The notes beneath the pieces are model-generated. The model was not told where the DNA came from, made no database searches, and was given only the letters and a program-made list of their open reading frames with translations. Source: JANMGV01 sp037440405 (GTDB lineage Bacteria; Planctomycetota; Planctomycetia; Pirellulales; Pirellulaceae). Taken from it: a stretch of 64,000 bases of DNA. Positions 15,581 through 24,820 of the stretch are shown here, in pieces (the stretch's first letter is position 1; each line of letters opens with the position of its first letter). Location: positions 10,035 through 74,034 of the forward strand of contig JBBIUE010000014.1 of NCBI GenBank assembly GCA_037440405.1. Direction: 5' to 3'. Position numbers and translations under genes: made by a program.

Positions 15581-18500
15581 GTGAAGATCAAGGATTTGCA
15601 GATCGAAGGATTTGGAGTTTGGACCGGACTGACGGTCGATCAATTGCCGGATGGCATGACAGTCTTCTATGGCCCGAATGAAGCGGGGAAGACCACGCTG
15701 ATGCAATTCCTGCGAGCCATGTTCTATGGCTTCACTCAGGAGCGTCGGACGCGATACCTTCCGCCAGTCCATGGCGGCCGCCCAGGTGGGGCGATGCGCG
15801 TTACTGGTCCAGGTGGCGGCTACGAGATTGCCCGCCGCGCTCAGTTGAACGATTCTGGAGTTCATGGGCAACTCACTGTGACCAGTAGCGACGGTATTTC
15901 ACAAGGCCAGCATCGATTGTCGCTGCTCCTTGGCCAGATCGACGAATCGATCTTTACCAACGTCTTCGCCATCGGCCTTCGCGAATTGCAGGAACTCAGC
16001 ACGCTCGATGATACTTCAGCCGCCGATGAGCTGTACAAGTTGTCGAGCGGTCTGGACCGCGTATCGTTGGTCGACGTGATTCGCCAACTCCGCAATGCGC
16101 GCGGCCACATGGTGACGACCCAGTCCGATGCAGCTCAACTTTCGGTGCTCATGTTGCGGCGTGAGAAGCTGAAAGACGAAATGGAGCAGTTGCTTGCACG
16201 AGGAAAACGATGGGCTGAGCTGGCGGGTCAGCGGCGAAGCTATCAAACGGAGATCGAGGACCTGCAGCAACGGGTTGCTCAGTGGACCCAAGAATCGAGG
16301 GTGCTGGAAACGGCGATGCAGGTTCGCGAGCCGTGGAGCGAGCGAGAACGAATTCGTGAAGCCGTCAAGCAGCTCAATGCCCGCATCGATCTACCCGACG
16401 ATTCGTTGGAGAAATTGAAATCCATCAATGCGAACATCGAAGAGCGTGCCCAACGCATTCTGGGGATTCGCGAGCAACGACAGAGTCTTCGAGATCGAGT
16501 TCGGCAATTGCCACTTCGTCCAGAAGTGGTCCGATTAGCAACGAAAGTCGAGGCGGCGGTTGAGCAGTCTCCTTGGATCGCTGCTCTCCAGAAGCAAATC
16601 GTTCGGTTGGATGCGGATATCCAGTTGGCTCGAGAGCAATTGATCGAAGACGCGAAGCGATTGGGGCTCAGCGAGGAAGATCAGCAGGCCCTGCTCAATG
16701 ACAAACGCATGGCAAATATGCCGGATCTATCTCGGCAGGCCATCGCGCAATTGAGCGGCCCGGCGCGCACGATCCGCTCGCAGTTGGTACTGCTGCAACA
16801 GGCGAAAGCTCAAGCCGAGAATGACCGGCGCGAAGCCGAAAAGCTTTCGACGGAAATCAAAGAATTCTTGTCCGCGCGAAACGCCGACGATCTGCAGAAG
16901 GCACTGCAAACGCGAAGCGATATGATCGCCAATCTTCGCAAATGGCAAACGATCGAGGAGCGTCTCGCGAGCCTGAACCAGCACAAGAAGGAGCTGGAGG
17001 GCGAGGCCGTCGATCTTGCGACCGAGCAGGCATTTCCAATGGAGCGCGTCTTCGTTCTCGGAATACCTTTCGTCTTCGGCGGATGCATGCTGGTTGCTGG
17101 TCTATTCAAGACGACCGGATACGGTGGTTGGCTAGCTGCGGACGCAGCGACAGGTTTGATGATGATGCTGATCGGTATCATTGTCCTCTTCTTTTGGTGG
17201 ACATGGAGAAACTACACCGAGCAAGGGACAGAAGGAGACCTGACGGAGTGCGAGAATCAGCTCGATGCAACCATTCGCCAGATACGCCGCACTGAGCAAG
17301 AACTGGAGGAACTGAAGCGATCCCTGCCTGAGCACACGGGAACCGTCGAGCAGCGGCTCCGAGAGATCGAGCACGAGTACGCTCAAATTGAAGGGCTGGT
17401 GCCGCTCCAACATAACTATCAAGCCGCGATGCAGCGCTATCACGCGGCTCGGAAACGAGGTACGACCGCCGCCGAGGCATTGCGGTCCGCTCGATCTCAA
17501 TGGCAACGTTCGCTCCAGCAGTTGGGGCTAGCGGAATCGCTCTCTCCCAAGAGCATTCGCATCATGGCGGAAGGGTACGAGTCGCTGCTGCAGACGCGGC
17601 GACGACTCAAAACCCTTGAAGACGAACTGGCTCAACGCAAACTGGAATTTGCGGATACGACGATGCGGATCGAGGCATTGGAACGTAAAGTCCGAGCAGC
17701 GTTGCGACGCGAAAGTGATGAAAAGCAGGGAGGCAAGAGGGAGGAACGGGCTGTTCGGTCCGACCACTCCGCCCAACGGCGGGTGGATGATCGTCTCCCC
17801 GATGCGCGTCGTCAAGACGAGCGACTCGCGCTCACGCGGGCCGTACCGACGACAAATACCTCAGGCACGTTGCCAGCCGTCGAGCAGCTTGAAGGGTGCC
17901 TCAAGCGGATTCATGAACTCAACAGCATCATTGCAGACCAACAAACGTTCATCCAGCAGCGCAAAGCACTCAAAGACGAAGATGAGAATCTGGCAAAGCA
18001 GCAGAAGGCGGTCCAAAAACAGCTCGACAAACTCGAGTTGGCTCGACAGGCAATGCTGGCAGATGCTGCTGTCGAAAACGAAGAGCAACTTGCTGCTCAC
18101 CTTGAGCTGAAGAAGCAGCACTTCAAGTTTCAAGCCCAGATTGGCGAACTGGATCAAAGAATACGAGCCATCCTCGGGGCTCAGAATTCTTACGAGGCCG
18201 TCGCCAGGATGCTTGAATCGGGCGCCGTCGCGGATCTCGAACGTCGTTGGGACGGGCTGCAGCAAAAGGTCCAACAATCCGAACAGCGCATTTCGCAATT
18301 GCATCAACGCCAAGGCGAAACAGCCCAGGAAATGAAGACTCTGGCAGCCGATCGTCGATTGAATGAGGTCAAGTTGGAGTTGGCGAGTTTGGACAAGCAG
18401 ATCCAAACCTGTACTTCTCATTGGCAAACGCTCGCGGCAACGACGAGGATGCTCGAGCGGGTCTGTGAGGTCTACGAGTCAGAACGACAACCTGAAACCC

Positions 18501-19261
18501 TTCGGGAAGCATCTTCCTTCTTGCGACAGTTAACAGAGGACAAATATATTCGCGTTTGGACACCTCTCGGCAAGAATGCACTTCGCATCGACAACCATCA
18601 AGGTCAGTCACTTCCTCTTGAGGTACTGAGCCGCGGAACGCGCGAAGCTGTCTTCATCGCTTTGCGGTTATCGCTCGCGGCTGCCTACGCTCGACGAGGA
18701 GTCATGTTGCCTCTGGTGCTCGATGACGTATTGGTCAACTTCGATGCTCATCGAGCACGATCCGCTGCGAAGGTATTGCGTGATTTTGCAGAACTCGGGC
18801 ACCAAGTCGTGATGTTTACCTGCCATGAACATATCATGAAGATGTTCCACCAGATCGGGGTACAGGTTCGCGTTCTGCCACAGCAAGGTCAACCTGGGGA
18901 GGCGCTCATCTACTACCCTGAGGCGGACGAGTTGCAAAATCTTCCACCAATTCACTTTGAGCCCGAAGTTGCTACAGAAAGTGAAGAACTCGATGAGGAA
19001 CCGACCGAATTCGTCGCTCCTCCTTTGGTTGCAGAACCCGTTGTTGAAGTGGTGAAACCTCGCTCGCAGCCCCTTCGGGTCGAACGCGAGATGCCCGAGG
19101 TACTGCCGGAAGTCCATCGGCTTTGGTACGAAGAAGACCCGGATGATGCTCTGGCAAGCTACGTTGAGGAACCGAGCCTCGATGCCGAGCAGGTTCGGAC
19201 GGAGTACGACCCGAAAATCGACGAGCCGTGGTGGCAAATGTCGAGCGCCCATTCCATCTAG
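15581..19261 (+). CDS. YhaN/SbcC-like AAA ATPase with membrane segment
   Basis: A 1226-aa SMC/Rad50-type ATPase starting at GTG 15581 with GAGGAGAAG upstream. Walker A is GPNEAGKTT (G31-T39). Long coiled coils fill about residues 190-470 and 550-960. Near residues 487-545 two hydrophobic segments (VFVLGIPFVFGGCMLVAGLF and MMMLIGIIVLFFWW) interrupt the coil, as in Bacillus YhaN, which suggests membrane attachment. The signature LSRGTREAVFIALRLS and Walker B LPLVLDDVLVNFD lie around residues 1010-1056. A Glu/Pro/Val-rich tail of about 120 residues follows, unusual for the family. It probably acts with the YhaO-like protein in DNA end handling at the membrane. Confidence 0.92.
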   Translation: MKIKDLQIEGFGVWTGLTVDQLPDGMTVFYGPNEAGKTTLMQFLRAMFYGFTQERRTRYLPPVHGGRPGGAMRVTGPGGGYEIARRAQLNDSGVHGQLTVTSSDGISQGQHRLSLLLGQIDESIFTNVFAIGLRELQELSTLDDTSAADELYKLSSGLDRVSLVDVIRQLRNARGHMVTTQSDAAQLSVLMLRREKLKDEMEQLLARGKRWAELAGQRRSYQTEIEDLQQRVAQWTQESRVLETAMQVREPWSERERIREAVKQLNARIDLPDDSLEKLKSINANIEERAQRILGIREQRQSLRDRVRQLPLRPEVVRLATKVEAAVEQSPWIAALQKQIVRLDADIQLAREQLIEDAKRLGLSEEDQQALLNDKRMANMPDLSRQAIAQLSGPARTIRSQLVLLQQAKAQAENDRREAEKLSTEIKEFLSARNADDLQKALQTRSDMIANLRKWQTIEERLASLNQHKKELEGEAVDLATEQAFPMERVFVLGIPFVFGGCMLVAGLFKTTGYGGWLAADAATGLMMMLIGIIVLFFWWTWRNYTEQGTEGDLTECENQLDATIRQIRRTEQELEELKRSLPEHTGTVEQRLREIEHEYAQIEGLVPLQHNYQAAMQRYHAARKRGTTAAEALRSARSQWQRSLQQLGLAESLSPKSIRIMAEGYESLLQTRRRLKTLEDELAQRKLEFADTTMRIEALERKVRAALRRESDEKQGGKREERAVRSDHSAQRRVDDRLPDARRQDERLALTRAVPTTNTSGTLPAVEQLEGCLKRIHELNSIIADQQTFIQQRKALKDEDENLAKQQKAVQKQLDKLELARQAMLADAAVENEEQLAAHLELKKQHFKFQAQIGELDQRIRAILGAQNSYEAVARMLESGAVADLERRWDGLQQKVQQSEQRISQLHQRQGETAQEMKTLAADRRLNEVKLELASLDKQIQTCTSHWQTLAATTRMLERVCEVYESERQPETLREASSFLRQLTEDKYIRVWTPLGKNALRIDNHQGQSLPLEVLSRGTREAVFIALRLSLAAAYARRGVMLPLVLDDVLVNFDAHRARSAAKVLRDFAELGHQVVMFTCHEHIMKMFHQIGVQVRVLPQQGQPGEALIYYPEADELQNLPPIHFEPEVATESEELDEEPTEFVAPPLVAEPVVEVVKPRSQPLRVEREMPEVLPEVHRLWYEEDPDDALASYVEEPSLDAEQVRTEYDPKIDEPWWQMSSAHSI

Positions 19262-19479
19262 GAAAAGGAATGGCGGACCCCAAAACGCTGGGTTTTCTTG
19301 GCATCTCCCTCCGGTTTTTCAGGCTTTTTGATTCATTTTGGCGGTTTTCCCTTTATTTTCTGGGGATTCCCAGTTGAATTTTCGCGATTCCAGCGTTTAA
19401 TCGGGCTTCTCGCAGTCCAAAGATGGCTGGTTTTCGAAGCGTTTTCAAGCATTTACACATTCTCGAAAGGATTAGAAGT

Positions 19480-19794
19480 ATGGCAGATCGAATTAAGCCC
19501 CTGACCAAGATGCAAATCTACAATAACTTGGCGGAGGCAACGGGCCTGTCCAAGAAGCAGGTTGCCGCGTTTTTCGACGCACTGAAAGTCGAAGTTAGCA
19601 AGGCGATTGGAAAGAAGGGAGCGGGAGTATTTACCATTCCTGATCTTTGCAAGATTGTTTGCGTTCAAAAGAAAGCGCTCCCCCGCCGTCAGGTGAGGAA
19701 CCCAAAAACAGGTGAAATGATGTGGGCGGACCCCAAGCCAGCTTCGACGGTTGTTCGCGTCCGAGCTCTGAAGAAGCTCAAGGACATGGCTTAA
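19480..19794 (+). CDS. HU-family DNA-binding protein
   Basis: A 104-aa histone-like protein. The start at 19480 has GAAAGGA upstream; the ATG at 19423 would add 19 unrelated residues. The sequence follows HU: an N-terminal helical pair (LTKMQIYNNLAEATGLSKKQ) and a beta-arm region with RRQVRNPKTGE, though the core is somewhat longer and richer in Val/Arg than E. coli HU. It lies alone between the YhaN-like gene (219 bp upstream) and a strong terminator 135 bp downstream, so it is probably a monocistronic nucleoid-protein gene. Confidence 0.92.
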   Translation: MADRIKPLTKMQIYNNLAEATGLSKKQVAAFFDALKVEVSKAIGKKGAGVFTIPDLCKIVCVQKKALPRRQVRNPKTGEMMWADPKPASTVVRVRALKKLKDMA

Positions 19795-19928
19795 TTCGCC
19801 TCGATCTCATCGATGTGACCGAAGTAGGCTTGCCGAATTCACTCGTCATACGGACGGACGGAATGGGCCAGCTATCATCCAATGCGGCAAGCGAAAGTTC
19901 TTCAGTCGCTCGATTCAAATGGTTTCAG

Positions 19929-19959
19929 CGGGTAGGTTTGATATGCCTACCCGTTTTTT
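19929..19959 (+). terminator. Intrinsic terminator between HU gene and imuB
   Basis: A perfect 8-bp stem, CGGGTAGG (19929-19936) and CCTACCCG (19946-19953), is followed directly by TTTTTT (19954-19959). It is the clearest rho-independent terminator in the window and ends the HU transcript. The next gene starts only 6 bp after the T-run. Confidence 0.9.
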
Positions 19960-19965
19960 CGTATC

Positions 19966-21720
19966 ATGCCGAATCGCATTCTCTCCATTTGGCTGCCGAA
20001 TTGGCCCTGCCAGCGCGTCATGGCAGACAGGCCAGAAATCGCTGCCTTTCAACTCATTCTATGGGCTAAGGATCATCGCCGTGGCCAAGTGGTTGTCACT
20101 TGCAATGGTCCGGCACGCTCTGCGGGCGTGACTCCAGGTATGGGTATGGCGGAGGCACTTTCGCTGCAGTTGCACCACTCTGCTCGCCAGGATCGAAAAG
20201 CTTCCCATGGATTAGAACTGATCGAATACGCTCCGCAGTCAGATTTGGAGTCCTTGGTGGCACTCGCCCTCGAAGCCCAACAATTCAGTCCCATCGTTGG
20301 ACTCGAAGGAATGGATGGCGAGATTTGGGCTGGCAGAAATGTGCATGCTCCTCAGGGACTCGCTTTGGATATTACGGGACTGGGTCAGCATTTTGGAAGC
20401 GAGCAGCAACTTTGTCTCAATATCGCAAGGTGGCTTCAATCACATCGTTTGATCGGTTCGATTGCCGTCGCCGATACGATTGGCTGTGCTTGGGCAGTGG
20501 CTAATTTTGCTTCGCGCAAGGAGCTGATTGAACGTTTCTCCAGGAACGAAATTTGGAGTGTAGCCCAAAACCCGGAGCCTCTGAAAGAACGGCTCGCTTC
20601 ACAATCGGCTTCGAATACGTATGGCAAAGAAGACCATGGGTCGTCGACTCACGTGGTCCCAAGTGGAGCCGAAATGGATTTCGTCGATGAGCTTCCCATC
20701 GAAGCGTTACGAATCAGCCGCCAGACGGGGCATCTCCTTCGTAAGCTGGGACTTCGCCGAATCGGTGAAATAAGGGCTTTGCCAAAAGAGAGTCTGGCCA
20801 GTCGATTTGGCGCGACGCTGATTGAAAGGATCGCGCAAGTTTATGGAGAACAGTCGGAACCGATCGTCTCCGTTCACACCTTGCCGGACCTTCGCTTCGA
20901 CTTCGACATCGAGATACCGACGGATCGCAAAACGACCATCGAAGAAGTCGTTCGCCGCCTCGTTCGGAAGCTAACCGATCGTTTGCTTGATCGCGGAGAA
21001 GGAGTCCTTCGGCTACTCTGTCGCTTTGATTCGGTAGACCAGCCTTCGCAGTTGATGCAGTTGGGTCTGTTTCGGTCATCTGCGGAATACGAATATCTCG
21101 CCTCTCTCCTATGTGGTGCGATTGATCAATCCTGGAAGCCGAACGCGCCGATTCATCGAGTTTTGCTGCAGGCCACCATGACCGGCCCCTTGATTTGGCG
21201 GCAGCTCGATTTCTTCGGAGGCGAGGATGCGGCGTCTTCCAATCATCTCGTTCCACTCATCGATCAGCTCAGCTATCGACTGGGGCGAGGGAATGTCGTA
21301 ACCGCCAAGTTGGATCGGGACCCGCAACCCGAACGATCCGTGCATTGGTCGCCAATGACTGGGCTGCGACCTGACGGCAAGCCGCAGAAGACACGCAAGA
21401 AATTGCCTAAGGAGTCGAACGCTAGTTTCGAACCGACCGACCAGGATCCCTTGCGACGACCGACAACGCTTTTCAAATCGCCTCTCGTTATCGAAGTCTT
21501 GGCGATTTTTCCTGACGGCGTACCATGCCGATTTTTCTGCGGACAACAAGGCTATGACGTCCATCGGCATTGGGGCCCAGAGCGAATCGAAACTGGTTGG
21601 TGGCGGGGGCCAAGCAGCCGACGCGACTATTATCGCGTCGAGACGACCGAAGGAATCTGGATGTGGCTCTTTCGCGACCTGCAGAGCGGCTCTTGGAATC
21701 TACATGGAATCTTTGATTGA
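19966..21720 (+). CDS. imuB: ImuB-like Y-family DNA polymerase homologue
   Basis: A 584-aa protein of the ImuB group: Y-family polymerase relatives that lack the catalytic acidic residues and act as the adaptor for DnaE2 in damage-induced mutagenesis. The N terminus PNRILSIWLPNWPCQR is typical, followed by the LDITGLGQHFG segment and the helix-hairpin-helix region around LLRKLGLRRIGEIRALP. The C-terminal domain includes a WWRG segment and ends WNLHGIFD, as in other ImuB proteins. Neither imuA nor dnaE2 is adjacent, unlike the usual cassette. The start follows a terminator T-run and no Shine-Dalgarno fits in the 6-bp gap, so translation start or transcription entry is unusual. Confidence 0.88.
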   Translation: MPNRILSIWLPNWPCQRVMADRPEIAAFQLILWAKDHRRGQVVVTCNGPARSAGVTPGMGMAEALSLQLHHSARQDRKASHGLELIEYAPQSDLESLVALALEAQQFSPIVGLEGMDGEIWAGRNVHAPQGLALDITGLGQHFGSEQQLCLNIARWLQSHRLIGSIAVADTIGCAWAVANFASRKELIERFSRNEIWSVAQNPEPLKERLASQSASNTYGKEDHGSSTHVVPSGAEMDFVDELPIEALRISRQTGHLLRKLGLRRIGEIRALPKESLASRFGATLIERIAQVYGEQSEPIVSVHTLPDLRFDFDIEIPTDRKTTIEEVVRRLVRKLTDRLLDRGEGVLRLLCRFDSVDQPSQLMQLGLFRSSAEYEYLASLLCGAIDQSWKPNAPIHRVLLQATMTGPLIWRQLDFFGGEDAASSNHLVPLIDQLSYRLGRGNVVTAKLDRDPQPERSVHWSPMTGLRPDGKPQKTRKKLPKESNASFEPTDQDPLRRPTTLFKSPLVIEVLAIFPDGVPCRFFCGQQGYDVHRHWGPERIETGWWRGPSSRRDYYRVETTEGIWMWLFRDLQSGSWNLHGIFD

Positions 21721-22311
21721 ATGTCGCGCTGGTCGCTGAATCGCTCTTCTTGCTGGGCCATCGAATGAGGCACGGCAATCCCGAAGATGGCAGTGCTGCG
21801 AGAAAGGTTTGTGTGGAACAGGATGAGTGTAGCAAGTCATCATTGGCGAGGCGCGTTACTTCCGCATGACTTCGGCAGATATGCTTGCTTGGCCATGGCG
21901 CTCGATTTCAGATTCCTTGGGAGTGCCGAATCACGCGATTGGTGAAAACACCGACGTCACTCCCCCGGCACGATCCTAAAGTCATCGGTTACCCGGAGAG
22001 AATGCTCGACCTTTGAGCACAAATTTTTCTCACGCTTTCATCACGTCGAAACAAGGGCGTCATAGGCATCCTCATGGCTGGTGGTTCTTGTTGCGGTAGA
22101 CTGGATGCCATTATCCTGCTCGCAAGGGAAGACGCTTTGACTTTGCGACATGACTCAACGATTTGGCTTTCATCGAACGTGTTTTGTGGAGGGAAGATTG
22201 TCTTGCAAAACGACTCTTGGAACCGTTCACGACCATAAAAAATGCCGATACAATTCGGGCCTTCTTGTTTTTGGATTGGGTCGGATCGATTTTTCAAGTT
22301 GGTGATCAACG
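21721..22311. other. Intergenic region before the phosphofructokinase gene
   Basis: 591 bp between co-directional genes. Open frames on the minus strand here (113 codons at 21989-22330 and a shorter one) have no family resemblance and overlap the next gene's start. I see no tRNA, hairpin with T-run, or repeat; it presumably contains the promoter for the downstream gene. Confidence 0.5.
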
Positions 22312-23595
22312 ATGCAGGCAAAGTCTTCACTTCGACGGGTCGCGCTACTTTTTGCGGGAGGTCCCGCTCCTGCCGCGAATGCGGTCATTTCAACGGCGGC
22401 GATCGCATTTTTGAACGCGGACATCCAAGCGATTGGGATCAAGTACGGCTATTCTCGGCTGGTACAATTCGCCGAAGATCGTCCGATGGTCGAAGGACAC
22501 GACTTCATCAATATCACACACGCGGAACTGCATCATAAGCGGACGGCCCAGGGAGTTATGATTGGAACGGCACGAACCAACCCGGGCAAGGACGTGAACA
22601 GTCCGGACCATCTCAAAGACCCTGTTCGCTCAGCGCCCCTTCGCCGCGTTTACGAAGCGTTGTGTTCGTTAAATGTAGACGCACTGATCAGCATCGGCGG
22701 CGATGACACGCTGAAGACTGCCAACAAGATGTTGATGTTCCAAGACACTCTGCCTCCAGAGATGCCTCGCATTCCGGTGGTTCACTTGCCCAAGACGATC
22801 GATAACGACTATACCGGCATTGACTTTACATTTGGCTACTTTACGGCTGCGGAGACCTTGGCCTGCGAGATACGGAATCTCAACCACGACGCTTCGGCCG
22901 GGCAAGCGTATTTCCTCGTCGAAACGATGGGGAGAAGTGCCGGATGGTTGGCTTATGGTGCAGCGATCGCAGGAGAAGCGTCGATGGTGCTCAGTGTCGA
23001 GGATATCATCGGTGTCTATCGGGACGAGGAGAAAATTACGAGCGGTGAGAATGAGGGGAAGACCCGCCCCATCATGAACGTTGAGAAAGTGGTTGAGCGA
23101 ATCGTCAAGACGATGGAGAGACGTGATCGCGAGGGGCGCCCCTACGGCGTTATCGTCGTCGCGGAGGGACTGGTGGAATACCTGCCCAATCGCTATTTGG
23201 AAGGTGTCGCCAAGGATGAGCACGGCCATCACTCGATCGCCAGCGTTCAATTGTCGAAGATCTTAGCGAAACAAGTTGCAGACGCATACAAGCGCAAGAC
23301 GGGTCGAACGAGGAAAGTCACGGGTTTGCAACTGGGATACGAATCTCGGTGTGCACCTCCTCATGCTTTCGATGTCATGCTTGGGTCACAAATTGGCGTT
23401 GGGGCGTATCGAGCATTGGTTGAGGAAGGACTGAACGGGGTGATGATCTCGGTTGGGGGTCAGCTCGAGTTAAGCTATGTTCCCTTCAAGCAATTGATCG
23501 ATCCGGAAACGCTCGTCACCAAGGTACGTTACATCGAAGTCGAAAGCGATTTCTATCGGCTTGCTAGGTTCTTGGAAACCAATCCGGAAATCTGA
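22312..23595 (+). CDS. 6-phosphofructokinase, pyrophosphate-dependent type
   Basis: Phosphorylates fructose 6-phosphate in glycolysis; 427 aa. The phosphoryl-donor signature is G129-G-D-D132-T and the second is P160-K161-T-I-D-N-D. Asp and Lys at these two sites are the marks of PPi-using enzymes; ATP enzymes have Gly at both. PPi dependence makes the step reversible. MGRSAGWLA and the C-terminal LGYESRCAPPHAFD region are also family-typical. The start at 22312 has no strong Shine-Dalgarno. It stands 590 bp from imuB and 81 bp before a GNAT gene. Confidence 0.93.
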   Translation: MQAKSSLRRVALLFAGGPAPAANAVISTAAIAFLNADIQAIGIKYGYSRLVQFAEDRPMVEGHDFINITHAELHHKRTAQGVMIGTARTNPGKDVNSPDHLKDPVRSAPLRRVYEALCSLNVDALISIGGDDTLKTANKMLMFQDTLPPEMPRIPVVHLPKTIDNDYTGIDFTFGYFTAAETLACEIRNLNHDASAGQAYFLVETMGRSAGWLAYGAAIAGEASMVLSVEDIIGVYRDEEKITSGENEGKTRPIMNVEKVVERIVKTMERRDREGRPYGVIVVAEGLVEYLPNRYLEGVAKDEHGHHSIASVQLSKILAKQVADAYKRKTGRTRKVTGLQLGYESRCAPPHAFDVMLGSQIGVGAYRALVEEGLNGVMISVGGQLELSYVPFKQLIDPETLVTKVRYIEVESDFYRLARFLETNPEI

Positions 23596-23676
23596 GGGAT
23601 GTCGCAATCGCTTCTTGATGAAATGGGGGAAAACCGCTAGCCTTGAGCGTTCTTTTCACCCGCCAAGGAAAGCCAG

Positions 23677-24816
23677 ATGCCTGATCCCGTTCAAGTGGTC
23701 CCCGTCGATTCGCGCAAACGCCAGAAGGAGTTCATGCAATTCCTCTGGAGTCATTACTGCGGTGACCCGAATTGGATTCCACCGCTCGTTCAAAATCAAG
23801 TCGAGTTGGTAGGATTTCGGAAGCATCCATTTTACGATCGAAACAAGATTCGAACGTTTCTGGCGTTGCGAAGCGATGAGGTCGTTGGTCGAATTGCAGC
23901 GATTGTCAACTATGGGCACTGCGAGCGGTTCGAAGAGAAGCGAGGCTTCGTCGGATTCTTCGAGTCGATCGATGACCAAGACGTCGCGAATGCTTTGTTC
24001 TCCGCTGCGGGGAGATATCTCAAGTCGGAGGGGATGGAACACATGCGTGGTCCGACGAACCCTTCCCTGAACTACGAGATAGGATGTTTGGTGGATGGAT
24101 TCGATTCGCCTCCCACTTTCATGATGACGTATAATCCGCCCTACTACGACGCACTGTATCGAGGGTTTGGATTCGAAAAAGCTCAGGATGCCTATTCGTT
24201 CATCGCCAACACGGGCATGTTGGACACACTTGATCCCAAATTGCGTTTCGTGATTGATGAAGTGAAAACGCGCTTCAAAATGTCGATTCGCCCGGTGAAT
24301 CGCAAGCGGTTCAAGGAAGACGTTCGCGCGTTTCTGCACATCTACAATCGTTCACTAGAAGGGACCTGGGGGTTCGTACCCATGTCGGAGCGTGAAGTCG
24401 AACATGCTGCGGCTGGACTGCGAATGTTGATTGAACCCGATATCACCAGCTTCATCGACGTCGATGGGCGAACGGTTGGGGCGGCGGTGGGACTCTTGGA
24501 CTACAATCCTCGGATCAAGGAGATCAATGGACGACTCTTCCCATTCGGATTTCTAAGATTGCTATTCGGGAGAAAGAACATCAAGCGAATGCGAGTGATG
24601 AGCACCAACGTTCTGCCGGAATATCAGCGTTGGGGCCTTGGGTTGGTAACGCTTGATCGCATGTTGCCAGATTGTTTGAAACGCGGCATTACCGACGCGG
24701 AATTCTCTTGGGTGCTCGAAAGCAATCACCTTTCCCGAGGAAGTCTCGAACGCGGTGGGGCGAAACGCGATAAGACCTATCGCTTTTACGATCGAACGCT
24801 CGCCGATATCAGTTGA
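23677..24816 (+). CDS. GNAT-family acyltransferase, large type
   Basis: A 379-aa protein resembling the large GNAT-fold family whose N terminus reads roughly 'PVDSRKRQKEFMQFLW...DPNWIPPL'. An N-terminal GNAT-like half carries GRIAAIVNY and RGPTNPSLN; a second half has NVLPEYQRWGLGLVTLDRM, a good acyl-CoA-binding (Q/R-x-x-G-x-G/A) segment, then EFSWVLESN. Substrate unknown. The stop lies 4 bp before the ketosynthase-like gene, so the two are translationally close and probably act together, perhaps on an acyl chain. Confidence 0.8.
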   Translation: MPDPVQVVPVDSRKRQKEFMQFLWSHYCGDPNWIPPLVQNQVELVGFRKHPFYDRNKIRTFLALRSDEVVGRIAAIVNYGHCERFEEKRGFVGFFESIDDQDVANALFSAAGRYLKSEGMEHMRGPTNPSLNYEIGCLVDGFDSPPTFMMTYNPPYYDALYRGFGFEKAQDAYSFIANTGMLDTLDPKLRFVIDEVKTRFKMSIRPVNRKRFKEDVRAFLHIYNRSLEGTWGFVPMSEREVEHAAAGLRMLIEPDITSFIDVDGRTVGAAVGLLDYNPRIKEINGRLFPFGFLRLLFGRKNIKRMRVMSTNVLPEYQRWGLGLVTLDRMLPDCLKRGITDAEFSWVLESNHLSRGSLERGGAKRDKTYRFYDRTLADIS

Positions 24817-24820
24817 GATT

